A stretch of 64,000 bases of DNA from Sphingomonadales bacterium. Its GTDB lineage: Bacteria; Pseudomonadota; Alphaproteobacteria; Sphingomonadales; Sphingomonadaceae. The notes under the pieces are model-generated. The model saw only the letters and a list, made by a program, of their open reading frames with translations. It was not told the DNA's origin and searched no databases. The DNA lies in the NCBI GenBank assembly GCA_027486415.1, contig JAIXPC010000008.1, positions 1-64,000 on the forward strand, read 5' to 3'. This document shows positions 22,077-31,752 of the stretch, piece by piece. Position 1 is the first letter of the stretch, and every line of letters starts with the position of its first letter. Position numbers and translations under genes: made by a program.

Positions 22077-24180
22077 AGCGGTCGATGGCGCTGGCCAGAT
22101 CAGGCAGCAACTGCCCGCGTCGGCTGATCAGGCGGGCATCCTCCGGGCGCGGCGCCACCTGGCCGATCAGGCGCCCGTCACGCCGCTGCACCAATCGCGT
22201 CGGCAGGCCGTGGGCTTCGGCAAGCGCGCCGGCAAAGGCGGCCCAGTCCATGCCGCCGGCATTGGCCAGGTGCCAGATGCCCCGTTCGCCATCGATCAGG
22301 AGATCGAGGATGTTGGCGACGAGGTCCGGCACATAGGTGGGCGACACACGTTGCGACGCAGCGGCAAAGCGTTCACCGCGCGCCAGCGTATCGACGGCAT
22401 GGACAGCGAAATTGTGCCGATCATCGGGGGAGAAAAAGGCTGCGGTCCGCACGATCAGTGCGTCCGGACAGGCGCGGCGGACCCGGCGTTCGGCTTCGGC
22501 CTTGGCCCGGCCATAGGCGTTGATGGCGCGCGGGCTGTTCATCTCGTGATAGGGCACGCCGGCCTGTCCATCGAACACCTGGTCGGTGGACACCTGCACC
22601 AGCCGGATGCCGCGCCGCGCTGCCGCCACGGCCAATATCTCCGGCCCCAGCGCATTGATCTGGTGGCAGATCTGCGGGTCACGTTCGGCCCGTTCGATAT
22701 CGACAAGCCCGGCGCAGTTGATGATCGCCCACGGCTGCAGGCGATCAAGCGCCGCCACCACGGATTGCGAATCGGTCAGCGCCAGCATGGCGCGATCGGT
22801 CACCACATGTGCCAGCCCGCGCATCCGGCAATGGACGGCGATGGCACGGCACAGCGTGCCGGTGGCGCCGGTGATCAGGATCGGCGGACCGGCGGGAGCC
22901 GGATCGGGCGCGGCGATCGCATAGCCGGGCAGCATCCGCCCCGGGCGCTGCCACCAGCCCGGCGCGGTGGTGATGGCAGGCAGCGGCGGCTGTTGGCCCC
23001 TGGCCAGCGCCGTCAGCAACCCCGCCATTGCGGTCGCGCGCGGCGGGGTGCTGCGGGCATCGAACACGCCAGCCTCATAATGGCCGTCGGCGCGGGTGAG
23101 CAGGCTGTTCCAGTCATGGGCGCCAAGCAGCGACCAGGCGGTGACCGCCTCCACCGCCACCCCTTCGGCCGCAACGGCTTCGGCAGCGCGCCAGCCCTGC
23201 AGGAACCAGCGCATCTGTTCCTCGCGCGTTGATCCATTGTGACATTCGGTGATGGCGACCGGCTTGCCATGGCGTGCCGCCGTCTGGCGCAGCAGGCTGG
23301 CGACATCGGCCATGCGAGGCGCAGTGCGGACGGCATCGACATTGATGCAGGGCGTGCCGTCGCTGGCCAGCATGATGCCGGGGTGCAGGTCCTGTCGGTG
23401 GGTGAGATAGCGGTTACTGCACAGATAGTGATTGATGCCCACCACATCGGCGGGGCACGGATCATCGGCAATGGCGCGCAGCCGGTCAGCAAGGCCGTGG
23501 CGTGCCAGCCGATTCCACAGCGGATGGCCCCGCACCACCATGCCGGCGAGCAGATCCCAGGTCATCCACCGGCGCTGGTTTTCAAATTCGCATTGTGCAG
23601 CGAGTTCCGGCGTCGAAACCGCCTCGCCCAGATCGTCGGTCTGGATCAGCCGGGCTGCCGGGTTCACCGCGCGGATTTCGCGCATGGCGGCGCGGGTGGC
23701 ATCGATCTGGTTGATCAGCGCCAGCCACATCGCGCCCTCATCACGGGTGTGCGGATACCAATGACCATAAAGGCAGCTGAAGCGCGCTGTCGTCAGCGGT
23801 TCATTCACCGGCGTCCAGTCGCGCACATGGGGGTAACGGCGGGCGATGGCGGCGGCATGGGCGGCAAGGCCGGGCGCAAAACAGTCCTTGAGCAGGCTGG
23901 TCATCGCCGGGCCGCTGCCGTGATGGACGAGGCCGACAATCGGCCGGATGCCGGCGGATTCCAGTTCGCCCATGCGGCGATCAATCAGCGGCAGATGCGC
24001 CGCACTGGCGGCCGTTGATTCCCACAGGATCGGAAATCGCAGCGCACTGATGCCCAGTTCGGCAAGGCGCGTCAGATCAAAATCATGCAGACAGGCACCG
24101 CCGCCGCGCGTTGCCTGGTCGAAAAACGCATCATCAATGCGGTTGACGGTGCATTCCAGACCACCCCACAGCGCGATCAT
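22033..24180 (-). CDS. Fusion of GH1-type glycosidase domain with RmlD-type sugar nucleotide reductase
   Basis: One 715-residue frame carries two enzymes. Residues 1 to about 400 resemble a family 1 glycosidase: TPVNEPLTTARFSCLYGHWYPH holds the acid/base Glu, and VAITECHNGSTREEQ would hold the nucleophile in a variant of the usual ITENG. Residues about 440-715 form an extended short-chain reductase like dTDP-4-dehydrorhamnose reductase: ILITGATGTLCRAIAVHCR binds NAD(P), INCAGLVDIERAERDP and VSTDQVFDG are conserved, and YGRAKAEAER holds the catalytic Tyr and Lys. There is no signal peptide. The next gene upstream on the same strand is UDP-glucose dehydrogenase, suggesting a role in a surface polysaccharide or nucleotide-sugar pathway. 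The frame is open throughout, so this is a true fusion and not two adjacent genes. Confidence 0.85.
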   Translation of the reverse strand: MIALWGGLECTVNRIDDAFFDQATRGGGACLHDFDLTRLAELGISALRFPILWESTAASAAHLPLIDRRMGELESAGIRPIVGLVHHGSGPAMTSLLKDCFAPGLAAHAAAIARRYPHVRDWTPVNEPLTTARFSCLYGHWYPHTRDEGAMWLALINQIDATRAAMREIRAVNPAARLIQTDDLGEAVSTPELAAQCEFENQRRWMTWDLLAGMVVRGHPLWNRLARHGLADRLRAIADDPCPADVVGINHYLCSNRYLTHRQDLHPGIMLASDGTPCINVDAVRTAPRMADVASLLRQTAARHGKPVAITECHNGSTREEQMRWFLQGWRAAEAVAAEGVAVEAVTAWSLLGAHDWNSLLTRADGHYEAGVFDARSTPPRATAMAGLLTALARGQQPPLPAITTAPGWWQRPGRMLPGYAIAAPDPAPAGPPILITGATGTLCRAIAVHCRMRGLAHVVTDRAMLALTDSQSVVAALDRLQPWAIINCAGLVDIERAERDPQICHQINALGPEILAVAAARRGIRLVQVSTDQVFDGQAGVPYHEMNSPRAINAYGRAKAEAERRVRRACPDALIVRTAAFFSPDDRHNFAVHAVDTLARGERFAAASQRVSPTYVPDLVANILDLLIDGERGIWHLANAGGMDWAAFAGALAEAHGLPTRLVQRRDGRLIGQVAPRPEDARLISRRGQLLPDLASAIDRFSAAYQPDRALLAS

Positions 24181-24236
24181 GACACGACACCCCGGTGCAG
24201 TGTCTGTCGGTTGGGCGGGATTTTCATGGTGTTGGC

Positions 24237-24260
24237 GGGCATCATGCCCGGTTGAACCGG
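24237..24260. repeat. Overlapping palindromes between ugd and the GH1-RmlD gene
   Basis: GGGCATCATGCCC and CCGGTTGAACCGG are two palindromes that share two bases, between the stop of the UDP-glucose dehydrogenase gene and the start of the fusion gene. They could form alternative hairpins in the minus-strand transcript and act as a weak terminator or processing site. No T-run follows. Confidence 0.35.
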
Positions 24261-24308
24261 CCTTGCGCCCCTGCGGTTCCCCAAGTCGGCGTTATCGGGC
24301 GGTTTTCG

Positions 24309-25475
24309 TCAGTCGGCCCCGAAAAGGTCGCGGGTGAACAGCTTGTCGGCCACGTCGGCCAGATCATCGCTCATGCGGTTGGCCAGGATCACGTCGGCCT
24401 CAGCCTTGAACGCGGCGAGGTCGCGCACCACGGGCGATCCGAAGAAGCTGTCCTCCTGCATCGCCGGTTCAAAGATGATGACGGGGATGCCGCGCGCCTT
24501 GATGCGCTTCATGATGCCCTGGATCGATGATTGCCGGAAATTGTCGCTGTTGGCCTTCATCACCAGCCGATACACGCCCACCACGCGCGGCTTGCGGTCA
24601 AAGATGCGCTGGGCCAGGAAATCCTTGCGGGTGCGGTTGGCATCCACGATGGCGGCGATCAGGTTCTGCGGCACTGCGCCATAATTGGCCAGCAACTGCT
24701 TGGTATCCTTGGGCAGGCAATAGCCGCCATAACCGAACGACGGGTTGTTGTAATGCAGCCCGATGCGCGGATCGAGGCCGATGCCCTCGATGATCTGGCG
24801 CGTGTCCATGCCGGCGGCCATGGCGTAACTGTCGAGTTCGTTGAAGAAGGCGACGCGCATGGCCAGATAGGTGTTGGCAAACAGCTTGATCGCCTCGGCC
24901 TCCGCCGGATCGGTCAACAACACCGGCACGTCCGTCTTGGCGGCACCCTCCAGCATCAGGTCGGCAAACATCCGGCCCATCGGCCCGGTATCGCCGACGA
25001 TGATCCGCGACGGGTGGAGATTGTCGTGGAGGGCGCGGCCTTCGCGTAGGAATTCCGGGCTGAACATCACCCGGTCGCTGCCCAGTTCGCGCCGCAGCCG
25101 CGCGATGAAGCCCACCGGGATCGTCGATTTGACCACCACCACGGCATCGGGGTTCACTGCCAGCGCCGCCTTTGCCACCGTTTCCACCGACGACGTGTCG
25201 AAATGGTTGGTGTTGGGATCATAATCGGTGGGCGTCGCGATCACCACCAGTGCGGCATCGCGCGCGGCGGCGGCCAGATCGGTCGTCGCCGTCAACGCAA
25301 GGGGCCGTTCGGCCAGGAATTGCTGCAGTTCGGCATCGACGATCGGGCTCTGCCGGGCATTGACCATGTCCACGCGCGCGGCGCTCACGTCCACCGCCGT
25401 CACGTCATGGTTCTGCGCCAGCAGCACGGCGTTCGACAGGCCGACATAGCCCAAACCCACCACCGTGATCTTCAT
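24309..25475 (-). CDS. ugd: UDP-glucose 6-dehydrogenase
   Basis: The enzyme oxidises UDP-glucose to UDP-glucuronate with two NAD+, supplying precursors for exopolysaccharide or lipid glycosylation. The 388-residue protein starts [21 protein letters not shown], the NAD-binding fold. [26 protein letters not shown] is the conserved linker, and [16 protein letters not shown] contains the catalytic cysteine. A UDP-binding C-terminal domain follows. Length matches the short Ugd class. The ATG at 25475 begins the Rossmann motif and follows GGAG; the ORF-track frame starts 44 codons earlier. The downstream neighbour is the GH1-RmlD fusion. Confidence 0.92.
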   Translation of the reverse strand: MKITVVGLGYVGLSNAVLLAQNHDVTAVDVSAARVDMVNARQSPIVDAELQQFLAERPLALTATTDLAAAARDAALVVIATPTDYDPNTNHFDTSSVETVAKAALAVNPDAVVVVKSTIPVGFIARLRRELGSDRVMFSPEFLREGRALHDNLHPSRIIVGDTGPMGRMFADLMLEGAAKTDVPVLLTDPAEAEAIKLFANTYLAMRVAFFNELDSYAMAAGMDTRQIIEGIGLDPRIGLHYNNPSFGYGGYCLPKDTKQLLANYGAVPQNLIAAIVDANRTRKDFLAQRIFDRKPRVVGVYRLVMKANSDNFRQSSIQGIMKRIKARGIPVIIFEPAMQEDSFFGSPVVRDLAAFKAEADVILANRMSDDLADVADKLFTRDLFGAD

Positions 25476-25572
25476 GCCCAGTCTCCAGACGAAATCCGCA
25501 GCAGGTCTTTGGCGCGGAACGCGTGGCAGGGCAATGCCGCGCGGTTGCCGGCAAGGCAACAGGGGAGAAACG

Positions 25573-26115
25573 CTATTCCGTTGGCGGATTGTGCAGCCAC
25601 GCGGCATGGCGCGGGGCGCGGCGGGTCTGCCGCCATTCTTCCAGCATGGCCGGCGCCACCGCCTTCAGTTCGGCATATTGTTCCGCCGTGCCGATGTTGC
25701 ACGCCAGTTCGAGGCGATGGCCGTTGGGATCAAAGAAATAGATCGACTTGAAGATGCCGTGCCAGGTCGGCCCCAGCACGTCGATGCCCAGCCCTTCCAG
25801 ATGCGCCTTGGCACTAATCAGTTCGGCCTCGTCGGCCACTTCGAAGGCGATGTGCTGCACCCAGGCCGGCGTGTTCGGGTCCTTGCCCATCTCCGGCTGG
25901 TTGGGCAGCTCGAAAAAGGCCAGCACATTGCCGCCGCCGCAATCCAGAAAGACGTGCATATAGGGATCATAGGCGCCGGTGGACGGCACATGATCCTCGG
26001 CAAAGGCGGTGGTGTAGGTCATGCCCAGCGTCTTCGCATACCATTCCACCGTCTCGGCGGCGTCACGGCAGCGATAGGCGACGTGGTGGATGCGCCTGAG
26101 GCTGGGAATGGTCAT
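25573..26115 (-). CDS. VOC/glyoxalase superfamily protein
   Basis: A 180-residue single-subunit vicinal-oxygen-chelate protein. [24 protein letters not shown] starts the first module, and [11 protein letters not shown] plus [14 protein letters not shown] give the second, with His and Glu residues in metal-ligand positions. The family includes extradiol dioxygenases, glyoxalases and related lyases. The gene overlaps the 3' end of the HppD gene by 4 bp (ATGA), so both are translated together. A role in the tyrosine/homogentisate route is likely but the exact reaction is unknown. Confidence 0.82.
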   Translation of the reverse strand: MTIPSLRRIHHVAYRCRDAAETVEWYAKTLGMTYTTAFAEDHVPSTGAYDPYMHVFLDCGGGNVLAFFELPNQPEMGKDPNTPAWVQHIAFEVADEAELISAKAHLEGLGIDVLGPTWHGIFKSIYFFDPNGHRLELACNIGTAEQYAELKAVAPAMLEEWRQTRRAPRHAAWLHNPPTE

Positions 26116-27209
26116 TGTGCCGGTTCCACCTGCAACACGCCGCGGCGCAGCTGGTCGCGCTCCATGCTTTCAAACAGCGCCTTGAAATTGCCCTCGCCAA
26201 AGCCTTCGTCGCCCTTGCGCTGGATGAATTCGAAGAACACCGGGCCGATCATGGTTTCGGAAAAGATCTGGAGCAGCAGGCGCTTGCTGCCATCGGTGGT
26301 GCCATCCAGCAGGATGCCGCGCGATTGCAGCGCGCCCACGTCCTCGCCATGGCCGGGCAGGCGTTCGGCCAGCATCTCGTAATAGGTTTCGGGCGGGGCG
26401 GTCATGAACGGCGTGCCGCTGGCCTTCAGCCGATCCCACACGGTGATCAGATCATCGCAGGCAAAGGCGATGTGCTGGATGCCCTCGCCATTGTAGGCGC
26501 GCAGGAATTCCTCGATCTGGCCGCCGCCACCGCGCCCTTCCTCGTTCAGCGGGATGCGGATCTTGCCATCGGGCGCGGTCATCGCCTTGCTGGTCAGCCC
26601 GGTATATTCGCCCTTGATGTCGAACCAGCGGATCTCGCGGAAATTGGCGATGCGTTCGTAAAAGGCCGCCCAATGCGCCATGCGACCGCCGTAGACATTG
26701 TGGGTGAGGTGATCGATCACCTCCAGCCCGGCGCCGACAGGATTGCGATCCACGCCGGCTTCATACACGAAATCAATGTCATAGATCGACAGTTCGGGCC
26801 CATAGCGATCGACGAGGTAGATGATCGATCCGCCGATGCCGCGGATGCCGGGCAGCCGCAATTCCATCGGGCCGGTGCGGCTTTCCACCGGCTCGGCCCC
26901 GCGCTCCAGCGCTTCGGCATAGGCCCTGGCAGCATCCTTCACACGCCAGGCCATGCCGCAGGCTGACGCGCCATGCTCGGCGGCAAAATACCAGGCCGGG
27001 CTGCGCGGTTCATAATTGGCAATGAGATTGATGCCGCCTTGCCGCCACAGCTGCACATCCTTGGACCGGTGGCGGGCGACCTGGGTGAAGCCCATCGCGG
27101 CGAACACCGGTTCCAGCACGCCCTTGGTGGGCGCGCAGAATTCGATGAATTCAAAGCCATCCAGGCCCAGCGGATTTTCAAACAGATCGGCCACGACGAA
27201 TGTCCCCAT
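26112..27209 (-). CDS. hppD: 4-hydroxyphenylpyruvate dioxygenase
   Basis: The enzyme converts 4-hydroxyphenylpyruvate to homogentisate using Fe(II) and O2, the second step of tyrosine degradation. The 365-residue length is normal. The iron ligands are visible: His in [10 protein letters not shown], His in [11 protein letters not shown] and Glu in [33 protein letters not shown] is the conserved C-terminal helix. The VOC gene follows with a 4-bp overlap. The SLOG-protein gene lies upstream on the same strand, 122 bp away. Homogentisate 1,2-dioxygenase is not in the window; an FAH-family hydrolase is about 10 kb away. Confidence 0.94.
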   Translation of the reverse strand: MGTFVVADLFENPLGLDGFEFIEFCAPTKGVLEPVFAAMGFTQVARHRSKDVQLWRQGGINLIANYEPRSPAWYFAAEHGASACGMAWRVKDAARAYAEALERGAEPVESRTGPMELRLPGIRGIGGSIIYLVDRYGPELSIYDIDFVYEAGVDRNPVGAGLEVIDHLTHNVYGGRMAHWAAFYERIANFREIRWFDIKGEYTGLTSKAMTAPDGKIRIPLNEEGRGGGGQIEEFLRAYNGEGIQHIAFACDDLITVWDRLKASGTPFMTAPPETYYEMLAERLPGHGEDVGALQSRGILLDGTTDGSKRLLLQIFSETMIGPVFFEFIQRKGDEGFGEGNFKALFESMERDQLRRGVLQVEPAQ

Positions 27210-27331
27210 TGCAACAGGCCCGCGATGATAGCGCAGATGGCGGTCACTGTCCGTGCAAGTTGGCAGGACGGGCCGCCCCCTGATGCAATGCCCACGCGCC
27301 AGCTGCGCCTTTCCTGCAAGAACCGTGCAGC

Positions 27332-29275
27332 TTATACCGGAACCGTGAAATGCTTGCCGGCAAACACGGCCTGCCAGCTTTCGATTTCCGACACCACCAC
27401 ATCATCGGCGGCATGGGCCAGATCGGCGACGCTGCCATAATCCAGCGTGCGGGCATCGCGCAGCAGCGTGGCACGGCGCAGCACGGCATCCAGCTTTTCG
27501 GCCGATACCCGGCTGATCGCGGCAAACCGGTCGAAATCGCCGAAATAGCGAATGCCCGCCACCGCGCCGCCGATGGTGGGGAACATCACGCCCAGGAAGG
27601 TGAAGGGCTTTGCCGAAGCCTCGGCCCAGGCCGCCGGGAACACGCCCACCTGCCCCGCCAGCCACAGCAGCAGCCACAGGGCGACGGCCACCACGGCAAG
27701 CTGGAACGACACGATCGAAACCCGGTCGAGGCGGTGATGGACCAGGTCCAGCCGCCGCGCCTTGACCCGATGATAATCGCGCTGGCTGGCCAGATGCGGG
27801 ATCAGCAGGCCGTCAAGCGCCTGACGCAGCCAGTTCTGATCAATGCTGGCGCAGGGCAGGCCAACCTCGCGCACGGCATGGCGGGCGTGATATTCCGGCC
27901 AGACGGCCCCTTCCCCGCGTGGCCAGCGGCCGGGCGGTCGCGCTGCGCCCAGCGCCAGCAGGAAAGGCGCATGGCGCAGATATTCGGCGGCGCGGCGGGT
28001 TTCGAACCAGCGGTCGTGCCAGTGATCGCGCTTGGCCAGTGCGGTGGTGAAGACGATGGCCGACAGCAGCAGGAATTCCACCAGCGCAAACAGATGCTTC
28101 CACTCCGGGCCAGCGGTGGGGAGATAGGCGAGGCCGGCGAGCACGGCCGCGCCCGACAGCAGGAAATTTGCCACCATGCCGCCACGATACTGATCGGAAA
28201 AACGGGTGGAGATGCCATCCGCCCAGGCAAAGCGGTGCAGCACTGCGGTGGTGATGGCGCGCGGCCAGTGTGTGCCAGCCGCCGGCAGCGCCGAAATGGT
28301 CGCGAGCATGGCCGCGCCACTGCCGGTGGCGATGGCATCGGGCGGCTCGTGATCGATCCGCAAGGATCGCCAGCCCCTGCCGCCACCGCCGAACAGCGCC
28401 TCCACCCGGCGATAGGCGTGGAACCACGGGTTCGATCGCGGCCGCCATTGATCGGCATCCAACGATTGTGGGCTGCCATGGGCATTGGCCGGGGGCCGCA
28501 AGGCCGCCGCTATCGCGCGGGCCAGGGCGGCAGTGCGCTCGTCGGAAGTGTCTTTCTGGTCAAGCGCTTCCAGTTCGGTCACCACTCGCCAGGATTCCGG
28601 ATCGGCGGCATCGATGACGACCGCTGCCGCCCCGGCAGCGAGGGCGCTGGCCAGCGTGTGGCCGGTGCCGCCCACGGCATCGCGGCTGGCCCCGTCCCAC
28701 ACGGCGATCACCAGATCAGATTGTTCGATCATCACGCGCCCGGCCAGGGCCACACGGCGCGACGCGGTGAAGGCATAGCGCTGGGCGGCGGGAACGTCGC
28801 CCGGTGCATCGACCATCGCCAGATACAGCGCCGAAACCGCCCTGTCGGCTTCGGCCAGTTCAAACACGCAGGCCTTGTCCATCAGGTGGGTGATGGCCGC
28901 AGCGCGGGCGGCCGTGGCGGGATCGGCGGGCGACGCCCCTTCCAGCAGGCGGCGGGCGTCCGCTCCGTCGCCGGGCTGGGCGTTGATGGCCAGATTGAGC
29001 GCGCGGCCAAACGGGATCGGCGATACCAGCTGCCACCCCTGCGCCAGCGCGGCGCTGGCGGCCACCTGATCAGTGCCATTGGCCAGCAGACTGTGCAGCC
29101 GCACCGCGTGGTCACCGGCGTGTGCCGCGATGCGGGCAAAGACATGGGCGACGGTGGCGGCAATGCGCGCTTCGTTGGCGGCATAGGCCGGATTGTTGGC
29201 GCGATGCCCGGTCACACCAAGCGACAGGATCGGCAACGGCATCGGCGGTGCGGCATGAACGGGCAAGGCAGCCAT
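27332..29275 (-). CDS. SLOG-domain protein with SLATT-like transmembrane effector region
   Basis: A 647-residue protein of two parts. Residues 15-225 form a Rossmann-like SLOG domain: [12 protein letters not shown] at the start, [19 protein letters not shown] in the middle and [22 protein letters not shown] at the end, the pattern proposed to sense or process nucleotide-derived ligands. Residues 360-420 and 520-580 each contain a pair of hydrophobic helices. The first pair is followed by [20 protein letters not shown], like SLATT (SMODS- and SLOG-associating 2TM) domains, thought to be membrane-acting effectors. It is divergent from a TIR-TolB-TPR gene, 121 bp away. An immune or stress function is inferred from domain type and context, not shown. 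ATG 29275 is kept; an in-frame ATG at 29242 is possible. Confidence 0.75.
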   Translation of the reverse strand: MAALPVHAAPPMPLPILSLGVTGHRANNPAYAANEARIAATVAHVFARIAAHAGDHAVRLHSLLANGTDQVAASAALAQGWQLVSPIPFGRALNLAINAQPGDGADARRLLEGASPADPATAARAAAITHLMDKACVFELAEADRAVSALYLAMVDAPGDVPAAQRYAFTASRRVALAGRVMIEQSDLVIAVWDGASRDAVGGTGHTLASALAAGAAAVVIDAADPESWRVVTELEALDQKDTSDERTAALARAIAAALRPPANAHGSPQSLDADQWRPRSNPWFHAYRRVEALFGGGGRGWRSLRIDHEPPDAIATGSGAAMLATISALPAAGTHWPRAITTAVLHRFAWADGISTRFSDQYRGGMVANFLLSGAAVLAGLAYLPTAGPEWKHLFALVEFLLLSAIVFTTALAKRDHWHDRWFETRRAAEYLRHAPFLLALGAARPPGRWPRGEGAVWPEYHARHAVREVGLPCASIDQNWLRQALDGLLIPHLASQRDYHRVKARRLDLVHHRLDRVSIVSFQLAVVAVALWLLLWLAGQVGVFPAAWAEASAKPFTFLGVMFPTIGGAVAGIRYFGDFDRFAAISRVSAEKLDAVLRRATLLRDARTLDYGSVADLAHAADDVVVSEIESWQAVFAGKHFTVPV

Positions 29276-29396
29276 GGCCGGATCATGTCCTTTGCTTTTT
29301 TGTCAAAGACAACCGCCAAATTGCCAATGATCGGTAAATTGACCTTCGCCATGCGGCAAATTTCCGGCAATAAGGATCGCAGGCTTGGAGGCGGGC
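29276..29396. promoter_or_regulatory. Divergent promoter region between SLOG and TIR genes
   Basis: This 121-bp region is markedly richer in A+T than its surroundings. It contains repeated AAATTG/AAATTT motifs at 29318, 29336 and 29358, the first two 18 bp apart, within stretches resembling GCCAAATTGCC and GGTAAATTGACC. These may be binding sites for a shared regulator. No single promoter can be fixed by eye. Confidence 0.4.
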
Positions 29397-31364
29397 GTGA
29401 GCGGCGACGGCGTGATGACGGGCAATGATGGCGGGCGCGATGGCCCGGCACCGCTGCGCCTGTTCATCAGCTATTCCCGCGGTGACCAGGCCGCCGCCCT
29501 TCCGGTCATCAAGGCGCTGGAGCAGCAAGGTTATTCGGTGTGGTGGGATGGACTTCTGGTGGGCGGCGACAATTTCCTGCCCACCACCCAGGCCGCGCTG
29601 GAAAATGCCGATGCGGTCGTGGTGTTGTGGTCGAAGGTCGCCGTCGACAGCCACTGGGTGCGTGACGAGGCCACCGTGGCCCGCGATCGCCGCCGACTGG
29701 TGCCGCTGACCATCGATGGCAGCCTGCCGCCGCTGGGCTTTCGCCAGTTCCAGGTGATCGATCTTTCGGGCTGGAGCGGCAAGGCCGATGCGCCGGAATT
29801 TCGACGCATCATCAGCGGGATCGCTGCCGTGGCGGGTGCCGCACCTCCTGCCGCCCCGCTGGCGACGGCCGCCCTCGCCGCTCCCGCTTCGCCGCCAAGG
29901 CCCAATCGTCGTGCGGTGCTGGCCGGCGGGCTGGGTGTCGTGGCCGCTGGTGCCGGCGCGGCCGCGTGGCGCTGGCTGCGCCCGGCCGGGGCGGCGGCCA
30001 GCCAGAACAGCATTGCCGTGCTGCCGTTCCGCAACCTGTCCGGCAATGCCGCGCAGGATTATTTTGCCGAAGGCCTGGCCGAAGAACTGCGGACCACCCT
30101 CAGCCTCAACCGGCAGTTGCTGGTCAGCGGTGCCGCATCGGCCGGCGGTTTCCGCGCCGCTGATGCCGATACAAGGCGCATTGCCACCGCCCTGGGGGTG
30201 AGCAACCTGCTGCTGGGCACAGTGCGCCAGACCGGTGACCGGGTGCGGATCACGGCGCGGCTGGTTGATGGCAGCACTGGCCTTGATCGCTGGGCCAAGA
30301 GTTTCGATCAGCAGATGGCCGATGTGCTGGCAGCGCAGGCGCGACTGGCCACAACGGTCGCCGACTCCCTGATTTCCAGCCTGGAGGAGGACAATGGCTG
30401 GAGCGGCCAGCGCCCCGGTGGCACCAGCGATACCGGCGCCTTCGACGCCTATGTGAAGGGCCAGGCGCTGTATGGCAGCGATTATCCCGCCGCACTGAAG
30501 GCGTTCGATGCCGCCATTGCGCGCGATGGCCGTTATGGCGCGGCACTGGCGGCACGGGCCCGCACGCTGGGCGTAATGGCCAATATCGAAGCGAGCCCCG
30601 CCCGCGCGGCGACACGGCGGCGCGATGCGATGGCAACGGCAAGGCATGCCATCGAGATCGCGCCGACCATGGCCGAAGGCCACGCCGCGCTGGGCTTCCT
30701 GCTGCTCAGCCAGCTGGAATTCGAAGCCGCGCGCGGGCCGTATCAGAAGAGCTTTGAACTGGGGCTGGGCAATGCGCCGATCCTTGCCAGCTATGCCGAG
30801 TTTTCGGCCTATACCGGCGATTTCGGCCATGCCGATGCCGCCATCGAACGATCGGTGAAGCTCGACCCGTTGAACCCCGCCATCTTCCGCAGCGCTGGCG
30901 TCGTGGCGCTGCTGGCCCGCCGGCTGGAGGCGGCCCGCACGGCGGCGCAGACCGCCCTGTCGCTGAACCCGCGCATCCGCGTTGCCCATCACACGCTGGG
31001 TGATGTCGCCCTGCTGGCCGGTGATTATGCCACGGCACGCGCACAATTTGCCGAGGAACCCGATCGGCTGACGCAATTGCGCGGCCTTGCCATTGCCGAC
31101 GCGAAACTGCGCGGCCCCGCCGCCGGTGACGCCCAGATGGCCTCGCTGGTGCGCGAATTCGGCGACGGCGGCCTGTATCAGCAGGTGCAGGTACTGGCGC
31201 AGTGGGGCCAGATCGAGGCGGCGCTGGCTGCGCTCGATCGCGCCGTGGTCGCCCGTGATTCCGGACTGGTGCTGGCGCTGAAGGATCCGATGCTCGATCC
31301 CCTGCGACAGCAACCACGTTTTCAGGCAGTGCTGGCCGGATTGGGGCTGACCCGCGCCGATTAA
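29397..31364 (+). CDS. TIR domain-TolB-like-TPR protein
   Basis: A 655-residue protein. Residues 20-135 form a TIR domain: LRLFISYSRGDQAAALPVIKAL, YSVWWDGLLVGGDNF and SHWVRDEATVA, in which the Glu after Trp occupies the catalytic position of NAD-cleaving TIR domains. A hydrophobic helix (AVLAGGLGVVAAGAGAAAW) near 170 is followed by a TolB/FlgO-like domain (IAVLPFRNLSGNAAQDYFAEGLAEEL) and a tail of about 300 residues with TPR-like helices. Similar architectures are known in which adenylate cyclase or DNA-binding domains replace the TIR. It could be a membrane-anchored signalling or immune protein. GTG 29397 was chosen because GGAGG lies 5 nt upstream; the ORF track starts at a TTG four codons earlier. 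It is divergent from the SLOG gene. Confidence 0.82.
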   Translation: MSGDGVMTGNDGGRDGPAPLRLFISYSRGDQAAALPVIKALEQQGYSVWWDGLLVGGDNFLPTTQAALENADAVVVLWSKVAVDSHWVRDEATVARDRRRLVPLTIDGSLPPLGFRQFQVIDLSGWSGKADAPEFRRIISGIAAVAGAAPPAAPLATAALAAPASPPRPNRRAVLAGGLGVVAAGAGAAAWRWLRPAGAAASQNSIAVLPFRNLSGNAAQDYFAEGLAEELRTTLSLNRQLLVSGAASAGGFRAADADTRRIATALGVSNLLLGTVRQTGDRVRITARLVDGSTGLDRWAKSFDQQMADVLAAQARLATTVADSLISSLEEDNGWSGQRPGGTSDTGAFDAYVKGQALYGSDYPAALKAFDAAIARDGRYGAALAARARTLGVMANIEASPARAATRRRDAMATARHAIEIAPTMAEGHAALGFLLLSQLEFEAARGPYQKSFELGLGNAPILASYAEFSAYTGDFGHADAAIERSVKLDPLNPAIFRSAGVVALLARRLEAARTAAQTALSLNPRIRVAHHTLGDVALLAGDYATARAQFAEEPDRLTQLRGLAIADAKLRGPAAGDAQMASLVREFGDGGLYQQVQVLAQWGQIEAALAALDRAVVARDSGLVLALKDPMLDPLRQQPRFQAVLAGLGLTRAD

Positions 31365-31496
31365 ATATTTCGTAATTTGTTTCGCTCGGCCGTGCAAACC
31401 GCCCTTGCCGCGAGAGCAAGGAATCGGCAACATTCGATAACGTCCGGGTACGGGCGCAACACTTCGGGCTGTTCCCTGCCCGATCTGGGGGTGACC

Positions 31497-31751
31497 ATGA
31501 ACAAGACCGTGATGCTGGCCAGCCTGATGCTGGCAACGACCGCGCTGACCGCCTGCAACAAGAAGGAAGAGGCGCCCGCCGCCGAACCGGCCGCCGTGGA
31601 AGCCGCACCGGCTGCTGAGGCCGCCCCGGCCGCCGAGCCGGCTCCGGCCGACGCCACTGCGGCCCCGGCACCCACTGATGCGCCGACTGCCACGCCACCC
31701 GCCGAAGGTGAAGGCGATGTGCGCGGCGGCGGCAACGGCACCAGCACCTGA
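31497..31751 (+). CDS. Small Ala/Pro-rich lipoprotein
   Basis: An 84-residue protein with a lipoprotein signal, MNKTVMLASLMLATTALTAC, and lipobox LTAC. After the cysteine comes a short charged NKKEEAP stretch and a low-complexity Ala/Pro/Glu tail ending in GEGDVRGGGNGTST. Such tails often serve as flexible tethers in the periplasm. The stop is 1 nt before the start of the first protease gene, so the two are probably co-translated. The ATG at 31497 follows GGGGGTGACC; the ORF-track frame starts 40 codons earlier without signal character. It may anchor or regulate the proteases, but that is only inferred. Confidence 0.7.
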   Translation: MNKTVMLASLMLATTALTACNKKEEAPAAEPAAVEAAPAAEAAPAAEPAPADATAAPAPTDAPTATPPAEGEGDVRGGGNGTST

Positions 31752-31752
31752 T

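Noticed and set aside
27321-27347. Direct repeat AACCGTG, copies 20 bp apart, upstream of hppD
   Set aside because: The second copy encodes the end of the SLOG protein (TVPV). A single pair of 7-bp repeats next to a coding end is likely chance.
27350-29428. 692-residue plus-strand ORF opposite the SLOG-SLATT gene
   Set aside because: It is antisense to a gene with clear SLOG motifs and has a composition typical of shadow frames (many Gly, Arg, His, Gln).
31403-31421. Hairpin CCTTGC-N7-GCAAGG between the TIR and lipoprotein genes
   Set aside because: The 6-bp stem without a T-run is too weak to call a terminator. The two genes could be one transcript or two.
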